Assembly (NCBI RefSeq): GCF_030209435.1
Contig: NZ_JARVRX010000002.1
Span: 62,001 to 126,000, forward strand
Length of the DNA stretch: 64,000 nt
Source: Mycolicibacterium sp. lyk4-40-TYG-92
Lineage (GTDB): Bacteria > Actinomycetota > Actinomycetes > Mycobacteriales > Mycobacteriaceae
Reading direction: 5' to 3'
The notes beneath the pieces are model-generated. The model did not search any database and was not told the DNA's origin. It worked only from the letters and a program-made list of their open reading frames with translations. The position numbers were made by a program, and so were the translations under genes. This document shows, in pieces, positions 42,895 through 52,689 of the stretch (the stretch's first letter is position 1; the number at the start of each line of letters is the position of its first letter).

Positions 42895-44676
42895 TTACCC
42901 GGCCAGCGCGGGCCGCAGGAAATCCCCGCTGACGGCCACCGCGGGAGCCGACGAATCCCCGCCGACCACCAGCGTCGCGAACGCGAGGTCCCCGACGATG
43001 CCCGCGAACCAGCCGTGCGAGTGCGTGTTGTCGCCGAATTCCGCGGTCCCGGTCTTGCCGCCGAGGCCGTCGATGTCCTTGAGCGCGGTCGCGGTGCCCT
43101 CGGTGACGGTCAGGCGCATCATGGCCCGCAGCGCGTCGGCGGTCGGCTTGTCGATCGGGGTCGACGGCGTGCTGGCGGTGGTCTGCTGGCCCGGCAGCAG
43201 GGTGGGCGTGATGGTCGATCCGTGCGCGAGGCTGGCCTCGGCGACGGCCAACCCGAACGGGCTGACGGTGACGGTGCCCTGGCCGATGCCGTTCTCGACG
43301 CGCTGCGCCGGGGTGTCGGCGTTGGGCACCTTGCCCGTCACCGTGGTGATGCCGGGGACGACGAAGTCGACGCCGATGCCGAGGTTCTTGGCGGTGTTGG
43401 GCAGCGCGTCGGCGGGCAGCTTGTCGGCGAGAGCGCCCATGGTGGTGTTGCAGGAATGCGCGAACGCCTGCTCCAGCGGGACGGTGCCGAGGTCGAACTT
43501 GTCCTCGTTGGGGATGGTGCGGTTCTCGATCGTCACCGCGCCCGGGCAGGGCTCGGGGGAGTCGGCCTTCGCGAGCCCCTTCTCGAGGGCGGCCGCGGTG
43601 GTGACGGTCTTGAACGTCGACCCCGGCGGGTACAGGCCGGTGAAGGCGATGGGCCCCTGCGCGTTGGCCGCGTCGTTCTGGGCCGCCGCGAGGATCGCGC
43701 CGGTACTGGGGGCGATGGCGACGAGCACGGTCGGGCGGGGCTCGGTGGACACGGCGTGCTGCGCGAGAAGCTGCAGGCGCGGGTCCAGAGTGGTGCGGAC
43801 GGGTTTGGTGTCCGCGGGCGCATTGTTCGTGAGCTCGTCGGTGGGCTGTCCCTGGTCGTCGACCAGATCCACGGACCAGCCGGCGGTCGCGTCGATGGCC
43901 TGCTGCCAGATCTCGGGCAGGCCACTGATGGCCGGCGAGTGCAGATTGGGGTCGGCGGTCAGCAGCGCGCCCTGCTTGGTGACGGTGACGCCGGGAATCT
44001 GGGTGAGCTCGTCGGCGACCTGGGCGAGATCTGCTTCCCGAAGCTTGACGACGGTGACGCGGTCGTCCTGATTTCCGTTGAACTCATGGGTGATCGACTC
44101 GCCGGTGATGGTGTCGTCGAACCGGGCAACCACCGGGGCCAGTGCCGCGGCGGAGTCCAGGTGGTCGCGGCTGAGGGTGATGACGCCGACGGTCTGCCAG
44201 TTGAGCAGCGGTTGGCCGTTGCGGTCGACGACGGGCGTCAGCAGCGCTTTGTCTTCGCTGTACTGGAACGTTCCGCCCTGCCGGAGCTTGGGATGCAGAA
44301 GCGCCGGGGCCCAGCGGATTTTCCAATCCTCGCCGACCTTGGTGGCGATAGCCGTTGTGTCGTAACGGAATTCGCGGCCAGGACCGAAGGACCAGGTGTA
44401 GGCGAGTTTGGCGGTCGACTTGTTGTCGCCGTCGCCGGCCGTCGCTTTGACGTCGAGGGTGGCGTTTTTGCCCATGCCGTCGAACATGGACTTGATGGCC
44501 GGTTCCGACGCGCCGGCGTCGGTGGTGTCCTTGGCGGCGGCGCCGGAGTCCTTGCGGTGCAACGCATCAGCAAACGCGTTGAAGGCATCCTCGGGTTCGG
44601 GGCCGCCGAACAGCGAGCATCCGGTGGAGCCGAGGAGCAGCGTGCAGGTCAGCAGCAGCGCAATACGTTTCGTCAT
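42895..44676 (-). CDS. Penicillin-binding lipoprotein (PbpLipo/Rv2864c-like class B PBP)
   Basis: About 593 aa from ATG 44676. A lipoprotein signal ends at GSTGC. An NTF2-like MecA-N region and a PBP dimerisation region precede the transpeptidase, whose motifs are PPGSTFK (SxxK), SCN and KTGTAEF. It crosslinks peptidoglycan on the outer membrane face. The family matches M. tuberculosis Rv2864c in layout and length. An unusual extra ATG 15 bp upstream is ignored because the signal peptide begins MTKRIALLL. Confidence 0.88.
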   Translation of the reverse strand: MTKRIALLLTCTLLLGSTGCSLFGGPEPEDAFNAFADALHRKDSGAAAKDTTDAGASEPAIKSMFDGMGKNATLDVKATAGDGDNKSTAKLAYTWSFGPGREFRYDTTAIATKVGEDWKIRWAPALLHPKLRQGGTFQYSEDKALLTPVVDRNGQPLLNWQTVGVITLSRDHLDSAAALAPVVARFDDTITGESITHEFNGNQDDRVTVVKLREADLAQVADELTQIPGVTVTKQGALLTADPNLHSPAISGLPEIWQQAIDATAGWSVDLVDDQGQPTDELTNNAPADTKPVRTTLDPRLQLLAQHAVSTEPRPTVLVAIAPSTGAILAAAQNDAANAQGPIAFTGLYPPGSTFKTVTTAAALEKGLAKADSPEPCPGAVTIENRTIPNEDKFDLGTVPLEQAFAHSCNTTMGALADKLPADALPNTAKNLGIGVDFVVPGITTVTGKVPNADTPAQRVENGIGQGTVTVSPFGLAVAEASLAHGSTITPTLLPGQQTTASTPSTPIDKPTADALRAMMRLTVTEGTATALKDIDGLGGKTGTAEFGDNTHSHGWFAGIVGDLAFATLVVGGDSSAPAVAVSGDFLRPALAG

Positions 44677-44802
44677 GACCCTTCGAGCCAACCATGAGTC
44701 GCTATGAATTCCGGCGTTGAAACGCTGGGGTGGGCCGGTATCGCGTAATGTCCGAGCCGATCGGTATTCCGCTACCGTGCGGAGCGTATTGAAAGGTCTG
44801 AC

Positions 44803-45540
44803 ATGAGTGGTGTGGTGGTCACCGGTGGTGCGTCCGGTATCGGCCTGGCGTCGGCCAAGGCGCTGATCGCCGACGGTCGCGCGGTGTCGCTGTTCGACAT
44901 TTCACCGTCGGTAGTGGCGGTCGCGGAATCGCTCGGGGCGCACGGCGTCGTCGTCGACGTCACTGACACCGACTCCATGGCCGCCGCCGTCGAGCAGGCT
45001 GCCGCGGCGATGGACGGTATCGACGGACTGGTGCACGCCGCCGGTCGGGTGCTGCCGGAACCAGTCGGGATGTTCACCATCGAATCCTGGGACGCCGTCG
45101 TCGACGTGAACCTGCGCGCGCAGGCGCTGCTGTCCCAACTGCTGCTGCCGTATTTCGAGAAGGCGCTGGCGGCCGGTGCTGCCCCGGCGATCGTGGGGAT
45201 CTCGAGTATCGAAGGGCTGGTTGGCAATCCATTCATCCCGGCGTACTGCGCCTCTAAGGCCGGGCTGCTGGGCCTGACCCGGTCGGTGGCAGGTCAGTTG
45301 GGACCCTTGGGAATTCGCGTCAATGCCGTGTGTCCGGGCTTCATCGAGACGCCGATGCTGGCCGACGCATTGGCTGTTCCCGAGGTGAAGACGGCGTTCG
45401 TGTCGGCGGCGCCGTTGGGCCGGCTGGGGCAGCCCGAGGAGATCGGGGCGACGGTGGCTTTCCTCATGTCGCCCAAGGCGTCGTTCATCACGGGGACTCA
45501 GATCGTGGTCGACGGGGGAGTGACGTCACGGCACGCGTAG
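44803..45540 (+). CDS. Short-chain dehydrogenase/reductase (FabG-like)
   Basis: A 245-aa classical SDR with [13 protein letters not shown] in place of NNAG, the catalytic Ser in ISSIEG, and YCASK. The C-terminal GTQIVVDGG is typical of FabG-like enzymes. Substrate unknown. Monocistronic. Confidence 0.88.
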   Translation: MSGVVVTGGASGIGLASAKALIADGRAVSLFDISPSVVAVAESLGAHGVVVDVTDTDSMAAAVEQAAAAMDGIDGLVHAAGRVLPEPVGMFTIESWDAVVDVNLRAQALLSQLLLPYFEKALAAGAAPAIVGISSIEGLVGNPFIPAYCASKAGLLGLTRSVAGQLGPLGIRVNAVCPGFIETPMLADALAVPEVKTAFVSAAPLGRLGQPEEIGATVAFLMSPKASFITGTQIVVDGGVTSRHA

Positions 45541-45670
45541 GCGTATTTGGCCGCAGTCTGAACGGGTTTCAACGACGAAGGACGATGTAAACCGATTGTC
45601 GCCTCTGCGAGGTCCTGATGGGTCGTGAGTGTGCGTCCTTCGGGGGCCAAAGGTGGAGCGAGGGCGGCAA

Positions 45671-46486
45671 TCAGCCGATCAAGTCGAGTAAGGCGCCGGC
45701 AGGATCCAGAGCCGAGACCAAACTGTAGAAGGCCAGCGTCAGGTACAGCAGTGAGGCGACGAACATGATGCCGCCGATTGCCGTGCACGCCACCCGTGCC
45801 CTGGTGCCGGTGTGGATTGCGCTCCGTCGCCGGCGCCAACTCGCGACGGCCGCACTGCACGAAACCACAGCCAACAACAAAGCTGTACCAGTCAAGGCCC
45901 AGTGGTAGACCGCGACGTCGCCGATGAGCGTATGCAATGCGGGAGTGCGCGACTCGGCACTCGAGTCATCGGTGAGGCCGATCCTCATCTCATCGCGCGT
46001 ACTCGTGAGATCGCCGCGTGCGGGAGCCTCCTCCAGCATGGGCATCAGGGCAATCGAAGGTGCAGCGGTGGACTGGATGTTGACGGCCAGCACCCCGCCG
46101 GCCGCGATCACGAGGATGGTCGGGACCCCGGCAGTCCACGCGAGCACTTTCGTTTGGCCGGTGGTCATCGCGTAGCGGCGCCATAGTCCAACTGTGAGCA
46201 TGATCAGCACCACCATCGCGAGGCCGCTGATGGCGATCTTTACGGCATGCCAGATCCGCCAGTAGTCGACGATTTGCCCCAAGTCGGCTGGAAAAGACGA
46301 CCTACCGCTGCGCCAGAAGTCATCGAGGCCGGTTGCGACGCCCACAGGGAGACTGGAACGATCGCCGACGCCGGCGTAGACAGCGTGCGAGACGACGGCA
46401 GGCACAGTCATGAACGCGGCGATGAGGCAAACAAAGCACACCGCCAGCAGGGCTAGCACCCAGCGCGAAGCCAGTTGGCGGGTCAC
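45671..46486 (-). CDS. Four-helix membrane protein of unknown function
   Basis: A 271-aa protein starting at GTG 46486. There is one membrane segment near residues 8-30, two around 80-135 and two near 195-265, with a polar loop of about 40 residues in the second half. No recognised domain. It stands alone between converging and diverging neighbours. Confidence 0.6.
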   Translation of the reverse strand: MTRQLASRWVLALLAVCFVCLIAAFMTVPAVVSHAVYAGVGDRSSLPVGVATGLDDFWRSGRSSFPADLGQIVDYWRIWHAVKIAISGLAMVVLIMLTVGLWRRYAMTTGQTKVLAWTAGVPTILVIAAGGVLAVNIQSTAAPSIALMPMLEEAPARGDLTSTRDEMRIGLTDDSSAESRTPALHTLIGDVAVYHWALTGTALLLAVVSCSAAVASWRRRRSAIHTGTRARVACTAIGGIMFVASLLYLTLAFYSLVSALDPAGALLDLIG

Positions 46487-46607
46487 GCGTCCGAGACTAG
46501 TTGACCCAAAGGTTCTTCTTCGTCGCCATGTGCGGTGGTCATAAACAGTCGATGACCGTCAATTCAACTATTGCCTGCAAACTGTATTTCCACTCCGTGG
46601 GAATCAT

Positions 46608-46955
46608 TCATCGGTTACACATGAGATCAACGTACGCAGTCTTGTACCGAACGAGATTGCCGACGTTCCCGGTCGGGCCTCGCTGTATCCAGGAGTGCTT
46701 GACAGCAGTGCCCTCCCGCACCGCGATGACCGTGCATTGCTCGATGGGTGCGTTGCCGACCTTGTTGAGGATCGGCCGAAGTCCTTGTGCTTCCAGGTCG
46801 CTGATCGTGGCCTGGGCCGATTTCTGCATCTCGGGCGCAGCGAGCGCCGGTGCCGCCGAGCCCAGACTCAACGCGATCGCTAGAGACGCAATCACGACGC
46901 TCTTGGTAATACCGTCGCCCAACAACTCAATTTCCTTCCAGCATTTAAAACGCAT
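46608..46955 (-). CDS. Small secreted mycobacterial protein
   Basis: A 115-aa protein with a signal peptide ending near APALAAPE. The mature part of about 75 residues (ISDLEAQGLRP ... IEQCTVIAV ... MCNR) has a PASTA-like beginning and two cysteines that could pair. Many mycobacteria carry related small exported proteins without known function. The N-terminal 15 residues may be extra if a later start is used. The 230 bp upstream hold no gene. Confidence 0.6.
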   Translation of the reverse strand: MRFKCWKEIELLGDGITKSVVIASLAIALSLGSAAPALAAPEMQKSAQATISDLEAQGLRPILNKVGNAPIEQCTVIAVREGTAVKHSWIQRGPTGNVGNLVRYKTAYVDLMCNR

Positions 46956-47186
46956 TTATCTGCGTAATCTCAAATTCAATGCTAGTCAGGATCGAAGGCG
47001 TGTCGAGATATTCATAGGCGACACATAATGATCGCCATGCCAATCGCATATTTGATTCATAGCCATGTCAGGCAATGGCCAGCTCATAGCGCCCGGACGA
47101 GGGGCCCGTAGGCGCACGCCAGGGTCGGGGGCCGGATCTGTCTGGGGTTGAGTGAAGCGCTGCCTCTGTGGTGGAAGGACGTCCGT

Positions 47187-47819
47187 TCAGTCGCTCGATT
47201 GCAGGTAGGCAACCAGCGCGTTGGTCAACCCGCGACGCGCAACATCGAGGTCTGCGTAGGAGCCGAGTTGCCGTTCGGAGACCAGGCCGCGCATCGCGCC
47301 GGGAATCAAGGTCGCGACCTCACGGACGCGTTCAGGGTCGGCGCCGAGGTCCTCAAAAGCGGTGCGGCAGATCTGCAGCCACGACTGACCCCAGGAATGC
47401 AATTCGGCTGCAGTCCTTGGGTATAACCGCTCCAGTTCTGCGTGATCGCGGGGGAGCGCGGCGCGCAAGTTCTCGATGGCCCGTGAATCGGGGGAGTCCA
47501 GCCCCGCGTAGAGGGTGTCGATGATGGTTGCGACGCGGTTGCTCAACTGGGCGTCGGAGCTGACGGACGCGAACACGTCGGCCCGGCGTTCCGCCGTGCG
47601 GTGAAGCACTGCGGCCCAGAAACCGTCGGTGTCGCCGAATTGGTATTGCACGGCACCCCAGGTCGCGCCGATTTCCTTGGCTATCCGGTTGGCTGACACC
47701 GATCCCGGGTCGCCCGAGGCCAGCGACTTCAATGCGGCCTCCAGCATGTTGTCGCGGGTCGCCTGGCCGCGCCGATTCGGGCGCCGCGCCGGCGTCGACG
47801 CCTCCGTCGTCTCGGTCAT
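47187..47819 (-). CDS. TetR-family regulator
   Basis: A 210-aa protein with an N-terminal helix-turn-helix (ISANRIAKEIG-like, read here SANRIAKEIGATWGAVQYQF) and a helical ligand domain. It is divergent from the Rieske oxygenase gene with a 78-bp, AT-rich gap, and likely controls it. The start is the ATG at 47819; a long frame upstream is antisense shadow of the oxygenase. Confidence 0.85.
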   Translation of the reverse strand: MTETTEASTPARRPNRRGQATRDNMLEAALKSLASGDPGSVSANRIAKEIGATWGAVQYQFGDTDGFWAAVLHRTAERRADVFASVSSDAQLSNRVATIIDTLYAGLDSPDSRAIENLRAALPRDHAELERLYPRTAAELHSWGQSWLQICRTAFEDLGADPERVREVATLIPGAMRGLVSERQLGSYADLDVARRGLTNALVAYLQSSD

Positions 47820-47897
47820 GTTCGAAGGATATCCCGCTGGACAGATTTTGATTGAAGCTACTATGTAATTTTCATTGATTGTTCTATGCTTCCGTTC

Positions 47898-48926
47898 ATG
47901 GCTAAGCCGCCGCTTTCGATGAGACCGACCGGCTGGTTCCAGGTCGCCTGGTCCGACGAGGTCGGCGTCGGTGACGTGCACCCCATGAAGTACTTCGGTC
48001 AGGAGCTGGTCGCCTGGCGTTCGGAGTCTGGTCAGGTCACCGTGATGGACGCCTACTGCGAGCACCTTGGCGCGCACCTCGGGTTCGGTGGCACCGTACG
48101 AGGCGAGGTGTTGCAGTGCCCTTTTCACGGTTGGCAGTGGAATCAGGAGGGGCGCAACGTCTGCATTCCCTACGAGAGCCGGCCCAATCGCGGGCGTCGT
48201 ATCAAGACCTACCCGGTTACCGAGCGCAACGCCTCGATCTATATCTGGCATGACATCGATAACCGTGATCCGTTCTTCGATGCGCCCGACGTTTTCGCCA
48301 GTTTCGGTGACGGAAGCAGCGAGGCGGATTACTACCCGCAGCAGCGATTGTTCGAGCAGAGCCGTGAGATGCACCCGCAGTATGTGCTCGAAAACGGCGT
48401 AGATTCCGCCCATTTCAAGTATGTGCACGGGACGCCCATCAATCCGGTCTTCACCCGGCACGACTTTGACGAACCGGTGTCCTATGTCGATTTCACGATC
48501 ACGTTCGAAGGTGACGACGGCCAGCGGATCGAGGATGTCAACAGCGGGGTGGAGGCAATCAACGGCGGCCTCGGCATCGCGGTGACCAAGAGCTGGGGGA
48601 TGATCGACAATCGCACGATCTCGGCCATCACCCCTGTCGACGACCGCACCTCCGACATCCGTTTCATGGTGTACATCGGACGACCCAAAGGTGAGGTGCG
48701 TGACCTTGATCGGGCTCGGGTCAGGGCCGAGGAGTTCGGCGCCGAAGTCATCCGGCAGTTCCGCCAGGACATCCATATCTGGTCGCACCAGCGCTATTCC
48801 GATCCGCCCGCCCTGGCCACCTCGGAACTCGAAGGATTCACCGCGCTCCGCAACTGGGCGCTGAAGTTCTACCCGGACGGCAAAGGCGGCAGCGCCGCCG
48901 AGCTGGCCGCGCGATCCACGCACTGA
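47898..48926 (+). CDS. Rieske non-haem iron oxygenase, KshA-type
   Basis: A 342-aa protein. The Rieske 2Fe-2S ligands are CEHLGAHLG and CPFHGWQW; the mononuclear iron site has an ENGVDSAHFKYVH block. Layout matches KshA and related steroid or aromatic ring oxygenases. An ATG at 47886 would add four residues; neither has a clear ribosome site. It is followed by a DapB-like dehydrogenase and preceded by a divergent TetR gene, so it probably acts in uptake and breakdown of a sterol-like or aromatic compound. Confidence 0.88.
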   Translation: MAKPPLSMRPTGWFQVAWSDEVGVGDVHPMKYFGQELVAWRSESGQVTVMDAYCEHLGAHLGFGGTVRGEVLQCPFHGWQWNQEGRNVCIPYESRPNRGRRIKTYPVTERNASIYIWHDIDNRDPFFDAPDVFASFGDGSSEADYYPQQRLFEQSREMHPQYVLENGVDSAHFKYVHGTPINPVFTRHDFDEPVSYVDFTITFEGDDGQRIEDVNSGVEAINGGLGIAVTKSWGMIDNRTISAITPVDDRTSDIRFMVYIGRPKGEVRDLDRARVRAEEFGAEVIRQFRQDIHIWSHQRYSDPPALATSELEGFTALRNWALKFYPDGKGGSAAELAARSTH

Positions 48927-48957
48927 CCACGACAACTTCAATAAGGGAGGCTTGTCC

Positions 48958-50031
48958 ATGCCGATAACCGTCTTTCAGGTCGCGACCGGCAACGTCGGCA
49001 CCGAGATGATCAAGCGGATCGCCCATCGGCCGGAGCTCGAACTCGTTGGTGTGCATTGCTATTCGCCGGACAAGGTCGGCAAGGACGCCGGTGAGCTTGC
49101 CGGACTAGCGCCCAACGGTGTGATCGCCACCGGCACGGTCGAGGAGATCATCGCTGCCAAGCCCGACGTGCTGACCTTCCACGGCGTGTTTCCCGACGAA
49201 GATCTCTACGTCAAGGTGCTTGAGGCCGGCATCAACATCGTCACCACCGCCGACTGGATCACCGGCTTCCACCGCGATACCAATCACCCGCACCACTCGG
49301 GTAAGCCCGTCACGCAGCTGCTCCAAGAGGCCTGTGAGAAGGGCAATTCCACGTTCTACGGCACCGGTATGAACCCCGGCCTCAATCAGATTCTCGGGGT
49401 GGTGTGCTCGGCCGATGTCGCGGAAATCGAGAACGTCACCACCATCGAGTCCGTCGACGTGTCCTGCCATCACAGCAAGGACACCTGGATCGAGGTGGGA
49501 TACGGTCTGCCCGTTGATGATCCGTCGATCCCGGGCAAGCTGCGGAAATACACGGAGGTCTTTGCCGACTCGGTCTACCTGATGGCCGACTGCTTCGGGC
49601 TCGAGCTCGACGAGGTCAAATTTGAATACGAGCTCGGTGCCTGCACCAAGGATGTCGACCTGGGCTGGTACACGCTGCCCAAAGGCTCCCTCGGCGGCAA
49701 CTACATCAAGTACCAGGGCATGGTCGACGGCGTGCCACGCATCGAGACCCATCTGGAATGGCAGATGACGCCCCACACCGACCCGCACTGGAACATCAAG
49801 GGCTGCTACATCACTCACGTCAAGGGTGACCCCTGTATCTACAACAAGCACATGATCTACCCGAAACCCGGTGTGGACCTGTCCAATCCGGACAACTTCG
49901 CATCCATCGGCATGACCGTCACCGGCTTGCCCGCGCTCAACGCCATCAAGTCGGTGGTCGCGGCCCGGCCCGGCATCATCACCAGCGCCGACCTTCCGCT
50001 GCGCGGCTTCGCCGGACGATTCAAGCTCTAG
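48958..50031 (+). CDS. DapB-like NAD(P)-dependent dehydrogenase
   Basis: A 357-aa protein with an N-terminal Rossmann motif QVATGNVG and the fold of dihydrodipicolinate reductase/2,4-diaminopentanoate dehydrogenase-like enzymes. These act on diverse substrates and are common in mycobacterial catabolic clusters. The ATG at 48958 is chosen because AAGGGAGG lies seven bases before it; a TTG at 48952 is too close. It lies 31 bp after the Rieske gene, so they form an operon. Confidence 0.85.
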   Translation: MPITVFQVATGNVGTEMIKRIAHRPELELVGVHCYSPDKVGKDAGELAGLAPNGVIATGTVEEIIAAKPDVLTFHGVFPDEDLYVKVLEAGINIVTTADWITGFHRDTNHPHHSGKPVTQLLQEACEKGNSTFYGTGMNPGLNQILGVVCSADVAEIENVTTIESVDVSCHHSKDTWIEVGYGLPVDDPSIPGKLRKYTEVFADSVYLMADCFGLELDEVKFEYELGACTKDVDLGWYTLPKGSLGGNYIKYQGMVDGVPRIETHLEWQMTPHTDPHWNIKGCYITHVKGDPCIYNKHMIYPKPGVDLSNPDNFASIGMTVTGLPALNAIKSVVAARPGIITSADLPLRGFAGRFKL

Positions 50032-50052
50032 CCGTACTCGTCCCCATACGAT

Positions 50053-50634
50053 TCAGTGCGCCGCATTCGGTGTCCACAGTGCGTCGAGCGCCGCTGTGAG
50101 GATGGGCGCCCGGAAGACCGGGTCCCCGGGGATGTTGGCAATCGACGCAATCAGCGCGAGTATCTGTTCTGCGTCGAGGTCGTCGCGCAGCTCGCCGGAC
50201 CGGTGTGCTTCCTGAACCAGTCGTTCGGCGGCGCCGAGCACGAGGGCGAAACCTTCACGGAAAACCGGACTCTCGGCGCCGACCAGGTCAAGTAGCTCGC
50301 TGGCCAGAACGCGCTTGTTCAAGAAATAACCATAGAAATGGCGCAACCAGGAGTGCAACCTGGCGCCCGCCGTGACATCGTCGCACGTCTGTGCGGCCTG
50401 GCAGATCGCGGCGATTTCCTCGCTGTAGAGCGCTTCCAACAACGTGCGCCGGTCTGCGAAATTTCGGTACAGGGTGGCAGAACCGATGTTCGCGCGGCGC
50501 GCGATATCAGCCATCGACACATCCGCATCGGGGTCGGCGAACGCCGCCCGAGCGGCGGCCAGGATCTTTTCACGATTGCGCTGCGCGTCGACGCGGCGGC
50601 TGGCGGATCTCGCCATCGGCTCCTCAGGCGTCAT
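50053..50634 (-). CDS. TetR-family regulator
   Basis: A 193-aa protein with helix-turn-helix MADIARRANIGSATLYRNF and a helical C-terminal domain. The start is ATG 50634; an ATG at 50616 is an alternative. It is divergent from the alpha/beta hydrolase gene. A perfect 21-bp operator palindrome lies between them, so it likely represses both itself and the hydrolase. Confidence 0.85.
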   Translation of the reverse strand: MTPEEPMARSASRRVDAQRNREKILAAARAAFADPDADVSMADIARRANIGSATLYRNFADRRTLLEALYSEEIAAICQAAQTCDDVTAGARLHSWLRHFYGYFLNKRVLASELLDLVGAESPVFREGFALVLGAAERLVQEAHRSGELRDDLDAEQILALIASIANIPGDPVFRAPILTAALDALWTPNAAH

Positions 50635-50694
50635 GTCTCTCACCTCACAGTTCCAAGCCGTGGTCGACAAGTGGGGAGGGTCTCCGTATTGTCT

Positions 50695-50715
50695 AAGTGG
50701 GCACCCTGCCCACTT
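50695..50715. promoter_or_regulatory. Perfect operator palindrome between TetR and hydrolase genes
   Basis: AAGTGGGCA-CCC-TGCCCACTT: 9-bp arms around a 3-bp centre. It is the likely binding site for the adjacent TetR protein. A weaker related half (AAGTGGGGA) lies about 25 bp closer to the TetR gene. Confidence 0.75.
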
Positions 50716-50782
50716 GCACAATATCCATCCCGCCCGGGCGCCACCAACTGGTCGCGCGTACGCATCGCCCAGGAGTTCTGTC

Positions 50783-51727
50783 ATGACCCACACTCCAACA
50801 CCCACCGACAGTGTCATTGGCGCGCCGACCGCGACGTTGTCCGTCCGGCCCGTGCTCCTGCGTGCCCCGGATCGGGGAGATGACCTGCAGGTCCGTGTCA
50901 CCGCGCCACGTGACGGCGAGGCTCTGCCGGTCGTGTTGTTCTCGCACGGGTTCGGCTTCTCCATGGACGCCTACGGCCCGTTGACCGACTTCTGGGCCGC
51001 GCACGGCTTCGTCGTCATCCAGCCCACCCACCTGGACTCGGCGTCGCTGGGCCTGGCGCCTACCGACCCGCGTGGACCTGAGATCTGGCGCCACCGGGTC
51101 CAGGATCTGGCGAGCATCGTCGACAACCTCGAGGATGTCATCGCCGCCGTACCCGATCTCGCTGCCCGGGTGGATCGCGGCAATATCGCGGTTGCCGGCC
51201 ACTCCTACGGTGCCACCACCGCGAGTGCGCTGCTGGGTGCTCGTGTGCTGGCCCCGGCCGGCGATGCGGGCGAAGACTTCACCGACTCGCGCGTTCGCGC
51301 CGGGGTGCTGCTGAGCCTGGCTGGATTGGCCGGTGACGATCTCACACCGATTGCGACCCAGTTGTTCCCGTTCATGAATCCCAGTTTCGAGCATTTCAGC
51401 GCTCCGGCGCTCATCACCGCCGGCGATGCGGACCAGTCACCACTGTCCACCCGCGGCCCGGATTGGTGGGAGGACGCCTACGTGTACAGCCCGGGCAACA
51501 AGGACCTGCTCACCCTCTTCGGTGCCGACCACGCCCAAGGCGGCATTCACGCGTACGGGACAGTGCCGCAGTCGGATTCGGACAACCCCGCTACCGTTGC
51601 GCTGGTGCAGCGCACCACCACTGCCTACCTGCGTAGCGTGCTGGGTGTCGATGAGACCAGTTGGCACGCAGCGCAACAGGAACTGGCCAACCGGCCCGAA
51701 CTGGGCGGCCGGATCGCCACCAAGTGA
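50783..51727 (+). CDS. Alpha/beta hydrolase, chlorophyllase/lipase-like
   Basis: A 314-aa protein with oxyanion region FSHGFGF, nucleophile elbow GHSYGA and a late catalytic His in GADHAQGG. It probably acts on an ester or lipid. No signal peptide. AGGAG precedes ATG 50783; the open frame further upstream crosses the operator and is not used. Controlled by the divergent TetR by context. Confidence 0.85.
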   Translation: MTHTPTPTDSVIGAPTATLSVRPVLLRAPDRGDDLQVRVTAPRDGEALPVVLFSHGFGFSMDAYGPLTDFWAAHGFVVIQPTHLDSASLGLAPTDPRGPEIWRHRVQDLASIVDNLEDVIAAVPDLAARVDRGNIAVAGHSYGATTASALLGARVLAPAGDAGEDFTDSRVRAGVLLSLAGLAGDDLTPIATQLFPFMNPSFEHFSAPALITAGDADQSPLSTRGPDWWEDAYVYSPGNKDLLTLFGADHAQGGIHAYGTVPQSDSDNPATVALVQRTTTAYLRSVLGVDETSWHAAQQELANRPELGGRIATK

Positions 51728-51759
51728 GTCCTGAGCGGCCGGCGTCTCGCCTCACTTGG

Positions 51760-52521
51760 CTAGGGGAGTTCCGCGACGAGCAGTCGATAGCCGAGGTCCA
51801 GTTCTGGAAGATTCAAGAGATGCGCGTACTTGAGGTGCCATTCGCCGGTGTTCAGTTCGGTGGCTAGACGCGAAAGCCCTTCTTCGAGTTGGTGCTTGGG
51901 CGTCAACGCACATAACGACATCCCGGCGCGAACCGTCTCGTCCAAGTAGGCATGGGGTCGGCGCCAGTACGCTCCACCGAATCCATCGGTGCAGTCATGC
52001 GGCACTGGAATGGGGATTGCCGTTGCCTCGCCGAGCAGCGCCATCAGCGTTGAAATGGGGACGGCCAGTTGGGCGTCGGTCGCTGCTGCCGCGGGTAGAT
52101 AGTCGCGCAGCAGCCAAAATTCTTTGAAAGTATCGTGGTCCCAGGTCAATATGGCTACGCGACGGCGGGCGACACGAATCAGTTCTGCAAGCCCGCGCTT
52201 GAGATCTCGCCAATGATGCACAGTCAGCACCGCGACTGACGCGTCCACGCTGGCCGAGCGGAGCGGTAGGTGTTCGGCAACTGCCTGCACAGCGGAGGCA
52301 GCGTCGGTACGTCGCTGGTTGATCATCACCCGGCTGGGCTCGACCGCGATGACCGTTTGGGCTGGTTCGTACGATCCGGTGCCCGCCCCGATGTTGGCAA
52401 CCGAGGCCATGCCGGCCAGGGCGGCATTGATGGCCGCGCCGATACGCGGATCGGGTTGACGGGTGCTCGCATAAGTGAGACCGGTCTCGTCGTACCGGTG
52501 ATGTACCCCGCCGCCAGACAC
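51760..52521 (-). CDS. Class I SAM-dependent methyltransferase
   Basis: A 253-aa protein with SAM motif NIGAGTGSYE, acidic loop VAVEPS and the later VHHWRD block typical of Methyltransf_11 proteins. The start is GTG 52521. Substrate unknown. Stands alone. Confidence 0.82.
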   Translation of the reverse strand: MSGGGVHHRYDETGLTYASTRQPDPRIGAAINAALAGMASVANIGAGTGSYEPAQTVIAVEPSRVMINQRRTDAASAVQAVAEHLPLRSASVDASVAVLTVHHWRDLKRGLAELIRVARRRVAILTWDHDTFKEFWLLRDYLPAAAATDAQLAVPISTLMALLGEATAIPIPVPHDCTDGFGGAYWRRPHAYLDETVRAGMSLCALTPKHQLEEGLSRLATELNTGEWHLKYAHLLNLPELDLGYRLLVAELP

Positions 52522-52689
52522 AGACCATTACTAACACCAAATCGGTAGGGGCAGTCCGTTATGGACCTCTTCGGAAAACCAGTCGCAGGTGATGCCGGTA
52601 GGCGGGGCACGCGCAGACCGCTGGTCAGCATGTACGCACATTCCAGCCCGTCGTTTCGTCGGTAACCTGACTGTGGCGGAGGGGCAGAG

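Noticed and set aside
41641..44697. A very long open frame of about 1000 codons on the + strand
   Set aside because: It lies antisense to the flippase and penicillin-binding genes; composition is Arg/Gly/Gln-rich with no domain, as expected of a frame opposite high-GC coding DNA.
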